A stretch of DNA of 64,000 nucleotides from an uncultured Oxalobacter sp. GTDB taxonomy: Bacteria > Pseudomonadota > Gammaproteobacteria > Burkholderiales > Burkholderiaceae_D. The stretch spans positions 1 through 64,000 of the forward strand of contig CAKRSU010000002.1 in NCBI GenBank assembly GCA_934401755.1. Direction: 5' to 3'. A program made the translations under genes and the position numbers. Shown piece by piece: positions 43,026 through 51,617 of the stretch (position 1 is the first letter of the stretch; each line of letters starts with the position of its first letter). Below the pieces are notes generated by a model. It worked only from the letters and a program-made list of their open reading frames with translations. It did no database searches and was not told the DNA's origin.

Positions 43026-44165
43026 ATGCCGATTAACCCAACAAACAACCTAGTACCAACACCCATCAACAAACCACTAGGTCATAACACCTCACACCAA
43101 CAACCGAAAAAAGGCACTATTCTCATCACCGGCGGTGCCGGCTACATCGGCAGCCACTGTGCCTTAGCCCTGCTTGAAGCAGGACGAAACATCATCCTCT
43201 TCGATAGTCTTGAACTCGGCCATCAAAAAACCATTGATACCCTGACTCATATCAGCAAAACCACTAAAGGAAAACTCAAAGCTTTTATCAAAGGGAATCT
43301 CTTAAATCCAGAAGACATCGAACAAACCCTTAAAGAGAATCCTGACATCACCGCCGTCATACACTTCGCTGCCTATAGCCAAGTCGCAGAAAGCGTTAAA
43401 AATCCCGGCAAATACTACCGGAACAACATCGTGGGAACCCTAAACCTATTAGATGCCATGACCCATCATGGCATCTGCCAAATCGTCTTCTCCAGTACTG
43501 CCGCCACCTATGGTGAACCGCAATACAGTCCTATTGACGAAAAACACCCTCAAAACCCCGTCAATCCTTATGGCATGTCCAAACTCACCGTTGAACACAT
43601 CATGGATGATTATGACAAAGCCTATGGCATCAAAAGCGTCAGACTACGCTACTTCAATGCCGCAGGCGCAGATACCAAGACCCGAATTGGCGAATGGCAT
43701 CAACCAGAAACCCATCTCATTCCCAACATCTTAAAAGCAGCGGTTCAACAAACTCAAGCAACCAAACTCACCGAAAAAAAAGCCTTTCAACTCTATGGAA
43801 CCGACTACGACACCAAAGACGGCACCTGTATTCGAGACTACATCCATGTTGAAGATTTAGCCAAAGCCCATTTAAAAGCACTGGAATACCTAGAACAAGG
43901 CCAACCAACCACCGCTTTTAACTTAGGCACCAATTACGGCAACACCGTCAAAGAAGTCTTTGCCGTGTGTGAACAAATCACCCAACAAAGCATTCCGATT
44001 CAATATCAAGCGAGAAGAGCAGGAGATCCCGCCATTCTCATTGCGGACAACCGCAAAGCTAAAGAACAACTGAATTGGACACCAGAAAAGACACTGACCG
44101 ATGCGGTGAAATCGGCTTGGAAGTGGGAGATGGCGAATTTAAATGTAAGTCATGTGATTAGTTGA
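43026..44165 (+). CDS. galE: UDP-glucose 4-epimerase with N-terminal extension
   Basis: Short-chain dehydrogenase/reductase-type epimerase of 379 aa interconverting UDP-glucose and UDP-galactose. The NAD-binding GGAGYIG is at 36-42, the catalytic Tyr182 and Lys186 lie in PYGMSK, with FSSTAATYG ahead. Other hallmarks are RYFNAAGAD, RDYIHVEDLA and FNLGTNYG. The first 28 residues, Asn/Pro/Thr-rich, have no counterpart in usual GalE (about 338 aa). No internal ATG shortens it, and no ribosome site is seen before 43026. The coding strand is rich in A and C, opposite to neighbouring plus-strand genes. It likely supplies the glycan genes downstream and, with glf, UDP-galactofuranose. Confidence 0.92.
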   Translation: MPINPTNNLVPTPINKPLGHNTSHQQPKKGTILITGGAGYIGSHCALALLEAGRNIILFDSLELGHQKTIDTLTHISKTTKGKLKAFIKGNLLNPEDIEQTLKENPDITAVIHFAAYSQVAESVKNPGKYYRNNIVGTLNLLDAMTHHGICQIVFSSTAATYGEPQYSPIDEKHPQNPVNPYGMSKLTVEHIMDDYDKAYGIKSVRLRYFNAAGADTKTRIGEWHQPETHLIPNILKAAVQQTQATKLTEKKAFQLYGTDYDTKDGTCIRDYIHVEDLAKAHLKALEYLEQGQPTTAFNLGTNYGNTVKEVFAVCEQITQQSIPIQYQARRAGDPAILIADNRKAKEQLNWTPEKTLTDAVKSAWKWEMANLNVSHVIS

Positions 44166-44197
44166 TAGGGAATAACTAAGAGGACAAAGAAGAAATT

Positions 44198-45712
44198 ATG
44201 AAGATCATTGTACAAGCTGGTGGATTAGGTACACGGATGAAATCATTAACGGCATCAAAACCTAAAGCACTAATTCCTGTATTTAATAAACCGATTCTAT
44301 TCCATTTATTCGACCTTTTCAAAGATGATGAGTTTATCGTTATCGGTGATTATAAGTTTGAAATCATGGATAGTTATCTTTCCACATTTGCAAAAAACAA
44401 ACGATACATTTTATTAAAAGCTAAAGGCAAAGGAAATGCGGCAGGAATTAAAGAAGCATTAAGATTTGTTCCTGATAATGAAACGGTCCTTTTAATTTGG
44501 TCAGATCTTATATTACCTGAAAATTTCAAAATTAATCCAAATGTTGAAGGATGCCAAGTTGGTGTTGTTGATTTTCCATGCTCATGGCGTGTTGAAAATA
44601 ATAAGCTAATTCATGAAAAAGGTGATAAGAATGGGCTTGCTGGAGTTTATATTTTCGATAAGAAATCTCGAATGGAAACTCTACCAGATGAAGGATCTTT
44701 TACTAATTGGCTTGCAATACAAGATTTTCCAATTACTGCATTACCATTAATTGGATGTAAAGATGTTGGAACATTATCGGCATACCAAATTTTAGATAAT
44801 ATAAAGTTCCGTTGTCGACCTTACAATCATATCGATGTCAATAATGATAATGTTATAAAAACAGGTTTGACAGATGAGGCTAAAGCTTTCATTAATCGTG
44901 AGATTAGTTGGTATCAAGAAGCACAAAAATTAGGATTTAAATCAGTTCCTGCGCTTTTAAAAGAGAGGCCAATGACTTTGTCTCGCATTAATGGCCAGAA
45001 TTTATTTCTGAGTACATTGACAAGAGAAGGTAAAAGAGCTGCTCTTCAAAAAATGATTAATTCATTATCCAAGATGCATGCATTAAAAAGAAAAGATGCG
45101 AATGCATGGGATTTATATGAAGAATATTTTACAAAAACAATAAATCGCATTTCTTCAATTGCTTCTGCTTTACCTTATTCTCAATATAACGAAATTTGTA
45201 TTAATGGTAAATCATGTATTAATGTAATTAGAAATCATGATGTATTAAGACATGCTGTATTAAATACATTAATGTCTACTCATTACACTTTTTTTCATGG
45301 TGATTGCCAATTTACAAATACGTTATTGGACAAAAAAGGCAATATATTTTTTATAGACCCTCGCGGATATTTTGGCCAATCCAAGAATTTTGGGGATGTC
45401 CGATATGATTGGGCAAAAGTCTATTATGCCGTACAAGGCAATTTCGATCAATTCAATATCAAAAATTTCAATTTAGAATTTATTGATAACCAAATCAGTT
45501 TTTCTATTGCATCAGGTGGATGGGAATTTTTAACAGAATTTCTTTTTGATGAAATTCCAAATGGAGAAGGATGCAAGAAAGAAATCAAATTAATTCATTC
45601 AATTATATGGATGTCTTTAGCATCGCATGCATGGGAGGATTTTGATTCTATGTGCATTGCATACTATAACGGAATTTTATTATTCAATAACTGGTTAGAG
45701 GAATATCGGTAA
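44198..45712 (+). CDS. Fused sugar nucleotidyltransferase and phosphotransferase
   Basis: Two-domain protein of 504 aa. Residues 1 to about 225 form a sugar-phosphate nucleotidyltransferase: MKIIVQAGGLGTRMKSLT, SKPKALIPVFNKP and a WSDLILP metal-site region. From about 240 on is an aminoglycoside/choline-kinase-like phosphotransferase with HGDCQFTNTLLD (catalytic loop) and FIDPRGYFG (metal-binding DxR). One chain could phosphorylate a sugar or polyol and then activate it with a nucleotide. Which sugar is unknown. It starts 32 bp after galE and its stop overlaps the next ATG by one base (TAATG), so it is in an operon with the HAD gene. Confidence 0.8.
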   Translation: MKIIVQAGGLGTRMKSLTASKPKALIPVFNKPILFHLFDLFKDDEFIVIGDYKFEIMDSYLSTFAKNKRYILLKAKGKGNAAGIKEALRFVPDNETVLLIWSDLILPENFKINPNVEGCQVGVVDFPCSWRVENNKLIHEKGDKNGLAGVYIFDKKSRMETLPDEGSFTNWLAIQDFPITALPLIGCKDVGTLSAYQILDNIKFRCRPYNHIDVNNDNVIKTGLTDEAKAFINREISWYQEAQKLGFKSVPALLKERPMTLSRINGQNLFLSTLTREGKRAALQKMINSLSKMHALKRKDANAWDLYEEYFTKTINRISSIASALPYSQYNEICINGKSCINVIRNHDVLRHAVLNTLMSTHYTFFHGDCQFTNTLLDKKGNIFFIDPRGYFGQSKNFGDVRYDWAKVYYAVQGNFDQFNIKNFNLEFIDNQISFSIASGGWEFLTEFLFDEIPNGEGCKKEIKLIHSIIWMSLASHAWEDFDSMCIAYYNGILLFNNWLEEYR

Positions 45713-46092
45713 TGGAGCCAATAAATCTTAAATTATCCGTACTCGCGCATACATGGATTTTGGATTTTGATGGAACTTTGGTTGTCCATAATGGGTATAA
45801 AACAGGAGAAGATATATTTTTGGATGGAGCTTTAGAGTTTTTGCATTCAATTCCAAAAGATGATCTTGTCATTATTTTAACGGCTCGAGAAATTGCCGCA
45901 AAAGAAATAACGGAAGCATTTCTTAAAAGGAACAATATTAGATATGACCATATTTTATTTGAAGTTCCTATGGGGGAACGCATTCTTTTCAACGATATTA
46001 AACCTTCAGGTTTAAATTGCGCCTATGCAATTAACCCTGAGCGAAATGAAGGATTACAAAAGTTTTCTTACACAATAGATCCCAAACTGTGA
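45712..46092 (+). CDS. HAD-superfamily phosphatase of the glycan operon
   Basis: Small hydrolase of 126 aa. HAD motif I is ILDFDGTLV (DxDGT), motif II is IILTAR, and motif III/IV candidates lie in NDIKPSG. It has no cap domain. The product would remove a phosphate from a sugar or nucleotide sugar precursor. It overlaps the upstream gene by 1 bp and its stop lies at the ribosome site of the next gene, so translation is coupled. Similar small HAD proteins occur in capsule and LOS clusters. Substrate unknown. Confidence 0.75.
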   Translation: MEPINLKLSVLAHTWILDFDGTLVVHNGYKTGEDIFLDGALEFLHSIPKDDLVIILTAREIAAKEITEAFLKRNNIRYDHILFEVPMGERILFNDIKPSGLNCAYAINPERNEGLQKFSYTIDPKL

Positions 46093-46100
46093 GGAATGAT

Positions 46101-47006
46101 ATGCAAATAATGAAACCGATTGTACATGAAACCATTTGGGGCGGAAAAAAATTAGCTCCATATTCCGATAGTAATAGTAAGAATATTGGTCATCTTTACA
46201 GTTGTATTGATACTCCTGTGCTAAAAAGTCCAATTATCTATGGCACATTTGAAGGGCAAACAGTTCATGATTGGTTTATTTCTAAAAAAGATCGATACAA
46301 CCTCTCTCAGTATGAAGAATTACCTGTTTTGATGGCGCTTGTTGAGGCTGCAGATAACTTATCAATCCAAGTGCATCCTGATGATGATATGGCAGCAAAA
46401 ATAGAGCATAAACCATTTGGAAAAAATGAATCATTTTTCATTCTTGAAGCGCCAGAAAATGGTTATATGTTTAATGGCTGCAAAGCTCGAACAAAAGAAG
46501 AATTTTTGAAATTTATTGAAGATGGTCGTTGTTTAGAATGTGTCGATACACTTGCTCTTAATGTTGGTGATTATGTTTATGTCCAAGCTGGAACATTACA
46601 TGCAGCATCAAAAGGCTCTCTCTCTTTTGAAATAGAAGAAAATTGTGACGCAACTTATCGTTTTTATGATTTTGATCGTTTAGATAAAAACGGTAATAAA
46701 AGACCTCTACAAATTGCTAATGCTCTTCAATGTTTAAAACTAAACAATAAATCTATTCCTCGTCGGTACGAAACGAATAAACCAATAGTTGAACGCATAT
46801 ATTCTTCAGAATACATAAAAGATAAAGATGTATTCACAAATACAGAAGAATCATTTGTTATTGCAGTTATGCTGGACGGAAAAAAGATAGTTCAAAGTCA
46901 AAATATCTTACCAGGTACAGCAATTATCGTAGAACCAAATGATACGTTGCAGCTTTCAGGATGCAAATGGATGTTTGTCAGAGTGATTAGCTCGAGCAAT
47001 AAATGA
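46101..47006 (+). CDS. Class I mannose-6-phosphate isomerase homologue
   Basis: Cupin-type zinc isomerase of about 301 aa. ATG 46101 is chosen because GAGGAA lies just upstream. Typical blocks are ETIWGGKKLAPY, ELPVLMALVEAADNLSIQVHPDD, GKNESFFILEAPENG and VYVQAGTLHAASKGSLSFEIEEN. The metal ligands Gln-Val-His in IQVHPDD and the His of AGTLHAA are conserved. In this operon it may act on fructose-6-phosphate or a related ketose phosphate to feed the pathway rather than on central carbon flow. A housekeeping manA may lie elsewhere. Confidence 0.82.
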   Translation: MQIMKPIVHETIWGGKKLAPYSDSNSKNIGHLYSCIDTPVLKSPIIYGTFEGQTVHDWFISKKDRYNLSQYEELPVLMALVEAADNLSIQVHPDDDMAAKIEHKPFGKNESFFILEAPENGYMFNGCKARTKEEFLKFIEDGRCLECVDTLALNVGDYVYVQAGTLHAASKGSLSFEIEENCDATYRFYDFDRLDKNGNKRPLQIANALQCLKLNNKSIPRRYETNKPIVERIYSSEYIKDKDVFTNTEESFVIAVMLDGKKIVQSQNILPGTAIIVEPNDTLQLSGCKWMFVRVISSSNK

Positions 47007-47016
47007 ATGGAAAATT

Positions 47017-47655
47017 ATGTTAGATCTATCTCCTTCATTAATGTGTTCGAATCCAGGTTATTTAGCAAGAGAATTAGTTGAATTGGAAAATGCAGGGGCA
47101 ACTAGTTTTCATGTCGATATTATGGATGGCATTTTTGTTCCAAATTTTGCACTTTCATGGGATCAGGTTTCCTTTTGTAGAAAACATACTCAGCTACCAA
47201 TCGAAGCGCATTTGATGGTTGAACATATTGATACGCATTTAAAGTTTGCTCTTAAAAGTGGAGTTCGTACCATCTATTTTCATTATGAAAATAAAGAATG
47301 TGCTTATGCACTAAAAGAAATAAAAAAAGAGGGAATAGAAGCAGGACTTGCTATTAACCCAGAAACAGAAATTAGCGAATTCGAAGACTTATTACAAAAT
47401 GTTGAAAAAGTTTTAATGATGCGCGTTAAACCTGGTTTTGCAGGACAAAAACCTTTGATTTGGAATGACGCAAAAATATTTGAATTAAAAAAGAAATATC
47501 CAAAACATAAAGTCTCGGTTGATGGTGCTGTTTCAGTAAAAACTATTTCAGAATTCTCAAAATATGGGATAGAAGGTTTTGTACTTGGAACTTCTGCAAT
47601 TTTTGGAAAAGAACGAAGCTATAAAGATATTCTTAATGCATTAAAGCATATATAA
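47017..47655 (+). CDS. Ribulose-phosphate 3-epimerase homologue
   Basis: TIM-barrel epimerase of 212 aa. Conserved are LSPSLMCSNPGYLA, FHVDIMDGIFVPNFALS (metal and catalytic Asp), IEAHLMVEH, MMRVKPGFAGQ and KVSVDGAVS, with the second catalytic Asp in VDGAVS. It resembles Rpe and D-allulose-6-phosphate epimerases. Eleven bp behind the isomerase gene, it is plainly part of the glycan operon and may make a ketopentose or ketohexose phosphate precursor. A core rpe is expected elsewhere, so this is probably a dedicated paralogue. Confidence 0.82.
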   Translation: MLDLSPSLMCSNPGYLARELVELENAGATSFHVDIMDGIFVPNFALSWDQVSFCRKHTQLPIEAHLMVEHIDTHLKFALKSGVRTIYFHYENKECAYALKEIKKEGIEAGLAINPETEISEFEDLLQNVEKVLMMRVKPGFAGQKPLIWNDAKIFELKKKYPKHKVSVDGAVSVKTISEFSKYGIEGFVLGTSAIFGKERSYKDILNALKHI

Positions 47656-47681
47656 ATATTAGCTATAAGCAACTGAATAAC

Positions 47682-49934
47682 ATGCGAGAAAATTATAATA
47701 AAGTACTTGAATTTGTTCGTGAAGTTGAAATGCTTTGTGAACCTAATAAATATAATTTAGTGCTTCATAAGCATTTAGGCGATATATTTTATGCGATTGC
47801 ATGTAAGGATGTGTTTGAGAAAACTTATAAAAAAGCATTACGATTCATAATAAGGCCACAACACGAATTTCTCATGGAAATGTTTAGAATAGATGATTAT
47901 TCATTATATGATTTAGATGTTTTTGTGAAGAAAAATTCAAATTTAAAAGATGAATATTTCAGAGAAATTAATCCTCAAAGTAATGAAATAGATAGATTTG
48001 AAAATGAAATATTTCAGGCTTTATTTTCTTGCATTCCATGTTTAGATAAGCCATTTATAGCCGAGTCGCTTATTAATGATTTTTTAAGTTATGATCGATA
48101 TTGGTGCCATCGTTGGCCAAAAAATATGGGACTAATAGATGATTTTAAGTTTAATATACCTAAAAATAATTTTACAATTACAGAAAACGTAGAACAGTTT
48201 TCAAAAAGCATTTGTCCATTAGAAAAACTTGTTCTTTTTGCACCCGAGGCTGCAACTGCAATTGAGTTACCTCCAGAAATTTGGGATTCAATTTCAGAAA
48301 TTATACATTCACATGGCTATACTATTCTTGTAAATTCAAAAAGATTAAAAATAAAATATGGCCTTAATGCGTTTGATTATAATTTATCATTAAAAGATAT
48401 TATTTCTATAGGATTAAATTGTAAATATGTATTTTCACTGAGAAGTGGTTTATGCGATGTTCTAGTATCTAAAGGAAGTAATTTATATGTTATTTATCCT
48501 GCTATGTTGAGGCGAGAGTATAAATCGCTTTCTATCCCATTTTTATCAAATACATATATTAATGAAATTCAGATGTACAATTGGTCAATTTCTTTATTTC
48601 AATGGGAAGGAGTAAGTATATCAAATGTATTGCAACCAATAATTAATAGAATTCATAGAAATTATATAAAAGAATCTGTTAAAAGAAAAATTTCGAATAA
48701 TAAAGTTTATGATATATTGAAAAATAGATTAAGGGATATTGCTGGAAAATCTAAAGCATTTCCAGATAACAATGCTGAAAATAAACTTCCGTCTAGTAGA
48801 GAATATGGCTTATCCTTTATAAGCTTTTATAAACGTGAAAAAGAAAATTTAGAAAATCATAAGATAATTCTAAATGGATTGTTTAGTGTTTTAAAAAGTC
48901 AAAGTGATTATAAAATATCTATACTTGGGATTCCAATTTTAAAAGTAAAAAATAGACAGTATCGAAAAATTTCTATATTTGGAATTCCAGTATATATAAA
49001 AAATAGAACTTCAGATTTTTTTCAATATATAACTGAAAAAATAAAAGGAAATTATGACTCTGTTTTTATTTGCAGACATAATATTGGCGAAACAATTATA
49101 TATCTAAGTTATTTCGACGCATGGGTTTCAAAAAATGAATTAAAACATCCTCTTGTTTTAGTTTGGCGTTTAAATGATATGCCTTTATATAAAATGTTTC
49201 TTGGTGAAAAGTATAATATTTTATATATTCCTATTAGTCAGTCCGATATAAATTTATTTTTAAGAAAATCTGAATATTTCTTTAATGATCTAAAAATATA
49301 TTCTCCAACTTATAACATAGCAAAAAATCTTAAATCTTCTTTTTTGAAAGAAGAAAAAATTAATTTTATTTCTTATATATTAAAAGATTTTGGAATAAGT
49401 TCATTTGCTAAGGTTACAAATAATATTAAACTTCCTAATATTCTTTTTGATAAAGTTGAAAATATATTAGATATTCATATTAAATCAAAACGATTTATTT
49501 TAATTTGCCCTGAATCTAAATCTATTAGATCATTGTCCCTAGATTTTTGGAATAATCTTATTAGCAAATTAAATAAAAAAGGATATTTTGTTATAGTAAA
49601 TACTTTTTTGAATAAGGAAAACAAATTTAATGCGCAGTATAGCATTTCTTGCCCATTAGATGAGCTGTGCATTTTTGCAAAATTTTCTGTAGGCGTTATT
49701 TCTATGGCAAGTGGGCTTGGAGTTTTATTAGCCTCTTTAAAGGTAAAATGTGATCTTATTTATACAAATTATAATGATGAAAAAAATGGATTTAATTCAT
49801 CAATGACTAAAGAAATTTATTCTGTTCAATACCTCAAAACTGAATGCGGAATTGATACAAGTTTATCTAGAGAATGGGATATTTTAAATATTAATAAAGA
49901 TAATTTAATTGATTCAATTTGTTCTCGATATTAA
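47682..49934 (+). CDS. Large glycosyltransferase-like protein with two related halves
   Basis: Protein of 750 aa, very A+T-rich. The N-half opens with LVLHKHLGDIFYAIACKDVF, like heptosyltransferase (GT9) starts, and has a second Rossmann-like part with VLFAPEAATAIELPPEIWDS. The C-half repeats the plan: FICRHNIGETIIYLSYFDAW, then RFILICPESKSIRSLSLDFW and SVGVISMASGLGVLLASL. Between them is a linker with ISILGIPILKVKN and ISIFGIPVYIKNR, short repeats seen in capsule and LOS transferases. It looks like an internal duplication giving two GT-B-type units, perhaps for two sugar additions. Catalytic residues cannot be assigned. Confidence 0.65.
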   Translation: MRENYNKVLEFVREVEMLCEPNKYNLVLHKHLGDIFYAIACKDVFEKTYKKALRFIIRPQHEFLMEMFRIDDYSLYDLDVFVKKNSNLKDEYFREINPQSNEIDRFENEIFQALFSCIPCLDKPFIAESLINDFLSYDRYWCHRWPKNMGLIDDFKFNIPKNNFTITENVEQFSKSICPLEKLVLFAPEAATAIELPPEIWDSISEIIHSHGYTILVNSKRLKIKYGLNAFDYNLSLKDIISIGLNCKYVFSLRSGLCDVLVSKGSNLYVIYPAMLRREYKSLSIPFLSNTYINEIQMYNWSISLFQWEGVSISNVLQPIINRIHRNYIKESVKRKISNNKVYDILKNRLRDIAGKSKAFPDNNAENKLPSSREYGLSFISFYKREKENLENHKIILNGLFSVLKSQSDYKISILGIPILKVKNRQYRKISIFGIPVYIKNRTSDFFQYITEKIKGNYDSVFICRHNIGETIIYLSYFDAWVSKNELKHPLVLVWRLNDMPLYKMFLGEKYNILYIPISQSDINLFLRKSEYFFNDLKIYSPTYNIAKNLKSSFLKEEKINFISYILKDFGISSFAKVTNNIKLPNILFDKVENILDIHIKSKRFILICPESKSIRSLSLDFWNNLISKLNKKGYFVIVNTFLNKENKFNAQYSISCPLDELCIFAKFSVGVISMASGLGVLLASLKVKCDLIYTNYNDEKNGFNSSMTKEIYSVQYLKTECGIDTSLSREWDILNINKDNLIDSICSRY

Positions 49935-49968
49935 TAAATATATTTAATTTAATAATATTTTTTATGAT

Positions 49969-50389
49969 ATGATAAAAATGCGTAATATAATTGATAAGCT
50001 GTTTGAAAAATATTATGTTGCTCCTCAAATTAATGCATTAAATGCAAAAATTGATGAACTAAATATGAAGATTAATGGTCTAAAAGTTGTCGTCACCTTG
50101 CATAGTTCTTAGTAAAGAAGCTAATAATGAAATTGAAAAAAGATATAAAGATTTTTCTACTAATTTATTTTCAACTAGTAATGATGGAACTATGTTTGTA
50201 AATATTTTTTCAGAATCCTTTCAAGAAGAAAATAAAAAATATAAAGATCTATTATTAAAAGATCTGAAATTAAAAAAGAAAGTTTTGAATAAGTGGGAAT
50301 GGATGAATAAATCGATGGAATTTCTTAACGATAGAAAAGAAAATCTTGTTAAAATACAATGGAAGTCAAAAGAGAATATAGATATTTAA
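49969..50389 (+). pseudogene. Frameshifted small gene at the end of the glycan operon
   Basis: ATG 49969 opens a 47-codon frame (IIDKLFEKYYVAPQINAL, then a coiled-coil-like run) ending at TAG 50110. A second frame is open from 50084 to 50389 (IVLSKEANNEIEKRYKDF ... KEN) but has no good start. The two overlap between 50084 and 50112, so one base gained or lost there would join them into about 140 aa. The product is not recognised. The first half resembles the coiled-coil start of surface-sugar enzymes, the rest may be a truncated remnant. Sequencing error is an alternative. Confidence 0.5.
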
Positions 50390-50410
50390 TTTTGAAAATT
50401 GTAATAATCA

Positions 50411-50439
50411 ATATCCTGGATGAATGCCATCCAGGATAT
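50411..50439. terminator. Strong hairpin closing the glycan operon
   Basis: ATATCCTGGATG (50411-50422) pairs perfectly with CATCCAGGATAT (50428-50439) around a 5-nt loop, 22 bp after the last frame. No U-run follows, so termination may be factor-assisted. It marks the right border of the A+T-rich island. Confidence 0.55.
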
Positions 50440-50569
50440 GCTATTGCTTAAATAATTTATTAAATTAATAACTATATAAAAATATATTTTAAGTTACCGT
50501 ATAGAGACTTGTGATAGAAAGTTTTATTTAACTTCAAAAACTATCCAATTATAGCGTACAATATTTCAA

Positions 50570-51505
50570 TCATTTATTACTGAAAATCATCAAAGTAGGA
50601 CCATTTTTATTCAATATATGAATCATTCCTGATTGAGCATCTTGAAGTTTGAGTACAGCCAATAAAGAAAGTTCTTCTTGATCGATAACAGACATAATGA
50701 CGGTTCCACATTCTTCACCCACGTCATTGAATAGCGCATCACCATCAGTAATATGTAGGTCATTGTGGATTGGGTTTGCCAAAAATCCTTTAAAAAGACC
50801 TGATTTAACCATTCCTCGATATTGAACTCGTGCCACAATTTCTTGTCCAGGATAACACCCTTTTGTAAACGACAGTCCACCTAGTTGTTCGAGATTAAGC
50901 ATTTGGGGGATAAAACGGTTCTGACAAGCTTGATTAATGCGAGGTATTCCCGCATCAATTTCCATTTTTTTCCAGAGAAGAGCATTTCCTAATTGAGCGG
51001 GAGGAAAATCATCCTGATTGATTTTGGGGGTAAAGAATAGCCAGCGTGGCATATTACCAGAGTCAAACCAACGAATCAGTGTGCCGAATTCATTATTTTC
51101 TTTAGCAAAGAGTATTGTAGGAATAGCATCAGGGAACCATTTATGAATTTGCTTGACATCACTACAGATTCCAAAGATCTGATATTGGTCGGAAACATCA
51201 GAAATAACGACCTTATCTCTTAAGACAAATAACCGTAGCCGTTTTTGAATAGCCGATACAATGTCTTTTGGCATTGCTAACAAAACATGGTTATCCTGTT
51301 TCCAAACTGTTAATAAGGCTAATACTCGTCCTTGTGGTGAACAGTAAGCTGCAAGCGTTGCCTGATTAGTGGCCAGATTTTCAATGTCATTAGTTAATTG
51401 ACGATGAATAAAAGCAACTGCATCACGACCTTCAAGTGATAGAACACCTATTTCAGTTAATGGGACGATCAATCCATTAGAAAATGTTTGAAGCACATCA
51501 GACAT
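50570..51505 (-). CDS. ygfZ: Folate-dependent Fe-S maintenance protein YgfZ
   Basis: Protein of 311 aa of the GcvT-like COG0354 family that helps repair or assemble certain Fe-S enzymes with tetrahydrofolate. The signature KGCYPGQEIVARVQYRG, with its essential cysteine, is complete. The N-terminal AFIHRQLTNDIENL is also typical. It is divergent from mltG across about 110 bp, an arrangement I associate with Burkholderiales. Start ATG 51505. Confidence 0.94.
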   Translation of the reverse strand: MSDVLQTFSNGLIVPLTEIGVLSLEGRDAVAFIHRQLTNDIENLATNQATLAAYCSPQGRVLALLTVWKQDNHVLLAMPKDIVSAIQKRLRLFVLRDKVVISDVSDQYQIFGICSDVKQIHKWFPDAIPTILFAKENNEFGTLIRWFDSGNMPRWLFFTPKINQDDFPPAQLGNALLWKKMEIDAGIPRINQACQNRFIPQMLNLEQLGGLSFTKGCYPGQEIVARVQYRGMVKSGLFKGFLANPIHNDLHITDGDALFNDVGEECGTVIMSVIDQEELSLLAVLKLQDAQSGMIHILNKNGPTLMIFSNK

Positions 51506-51617
51506 AAATACAGCCTTTTTAAATAGAAAAGAAGAAAAATTTTTGCGTTTAAGGTATATTCTTTCCGCTATTATAGGTGGATCCTAAAAGAATAGGGCTA
51601 ATGGAATTTCAATACGC

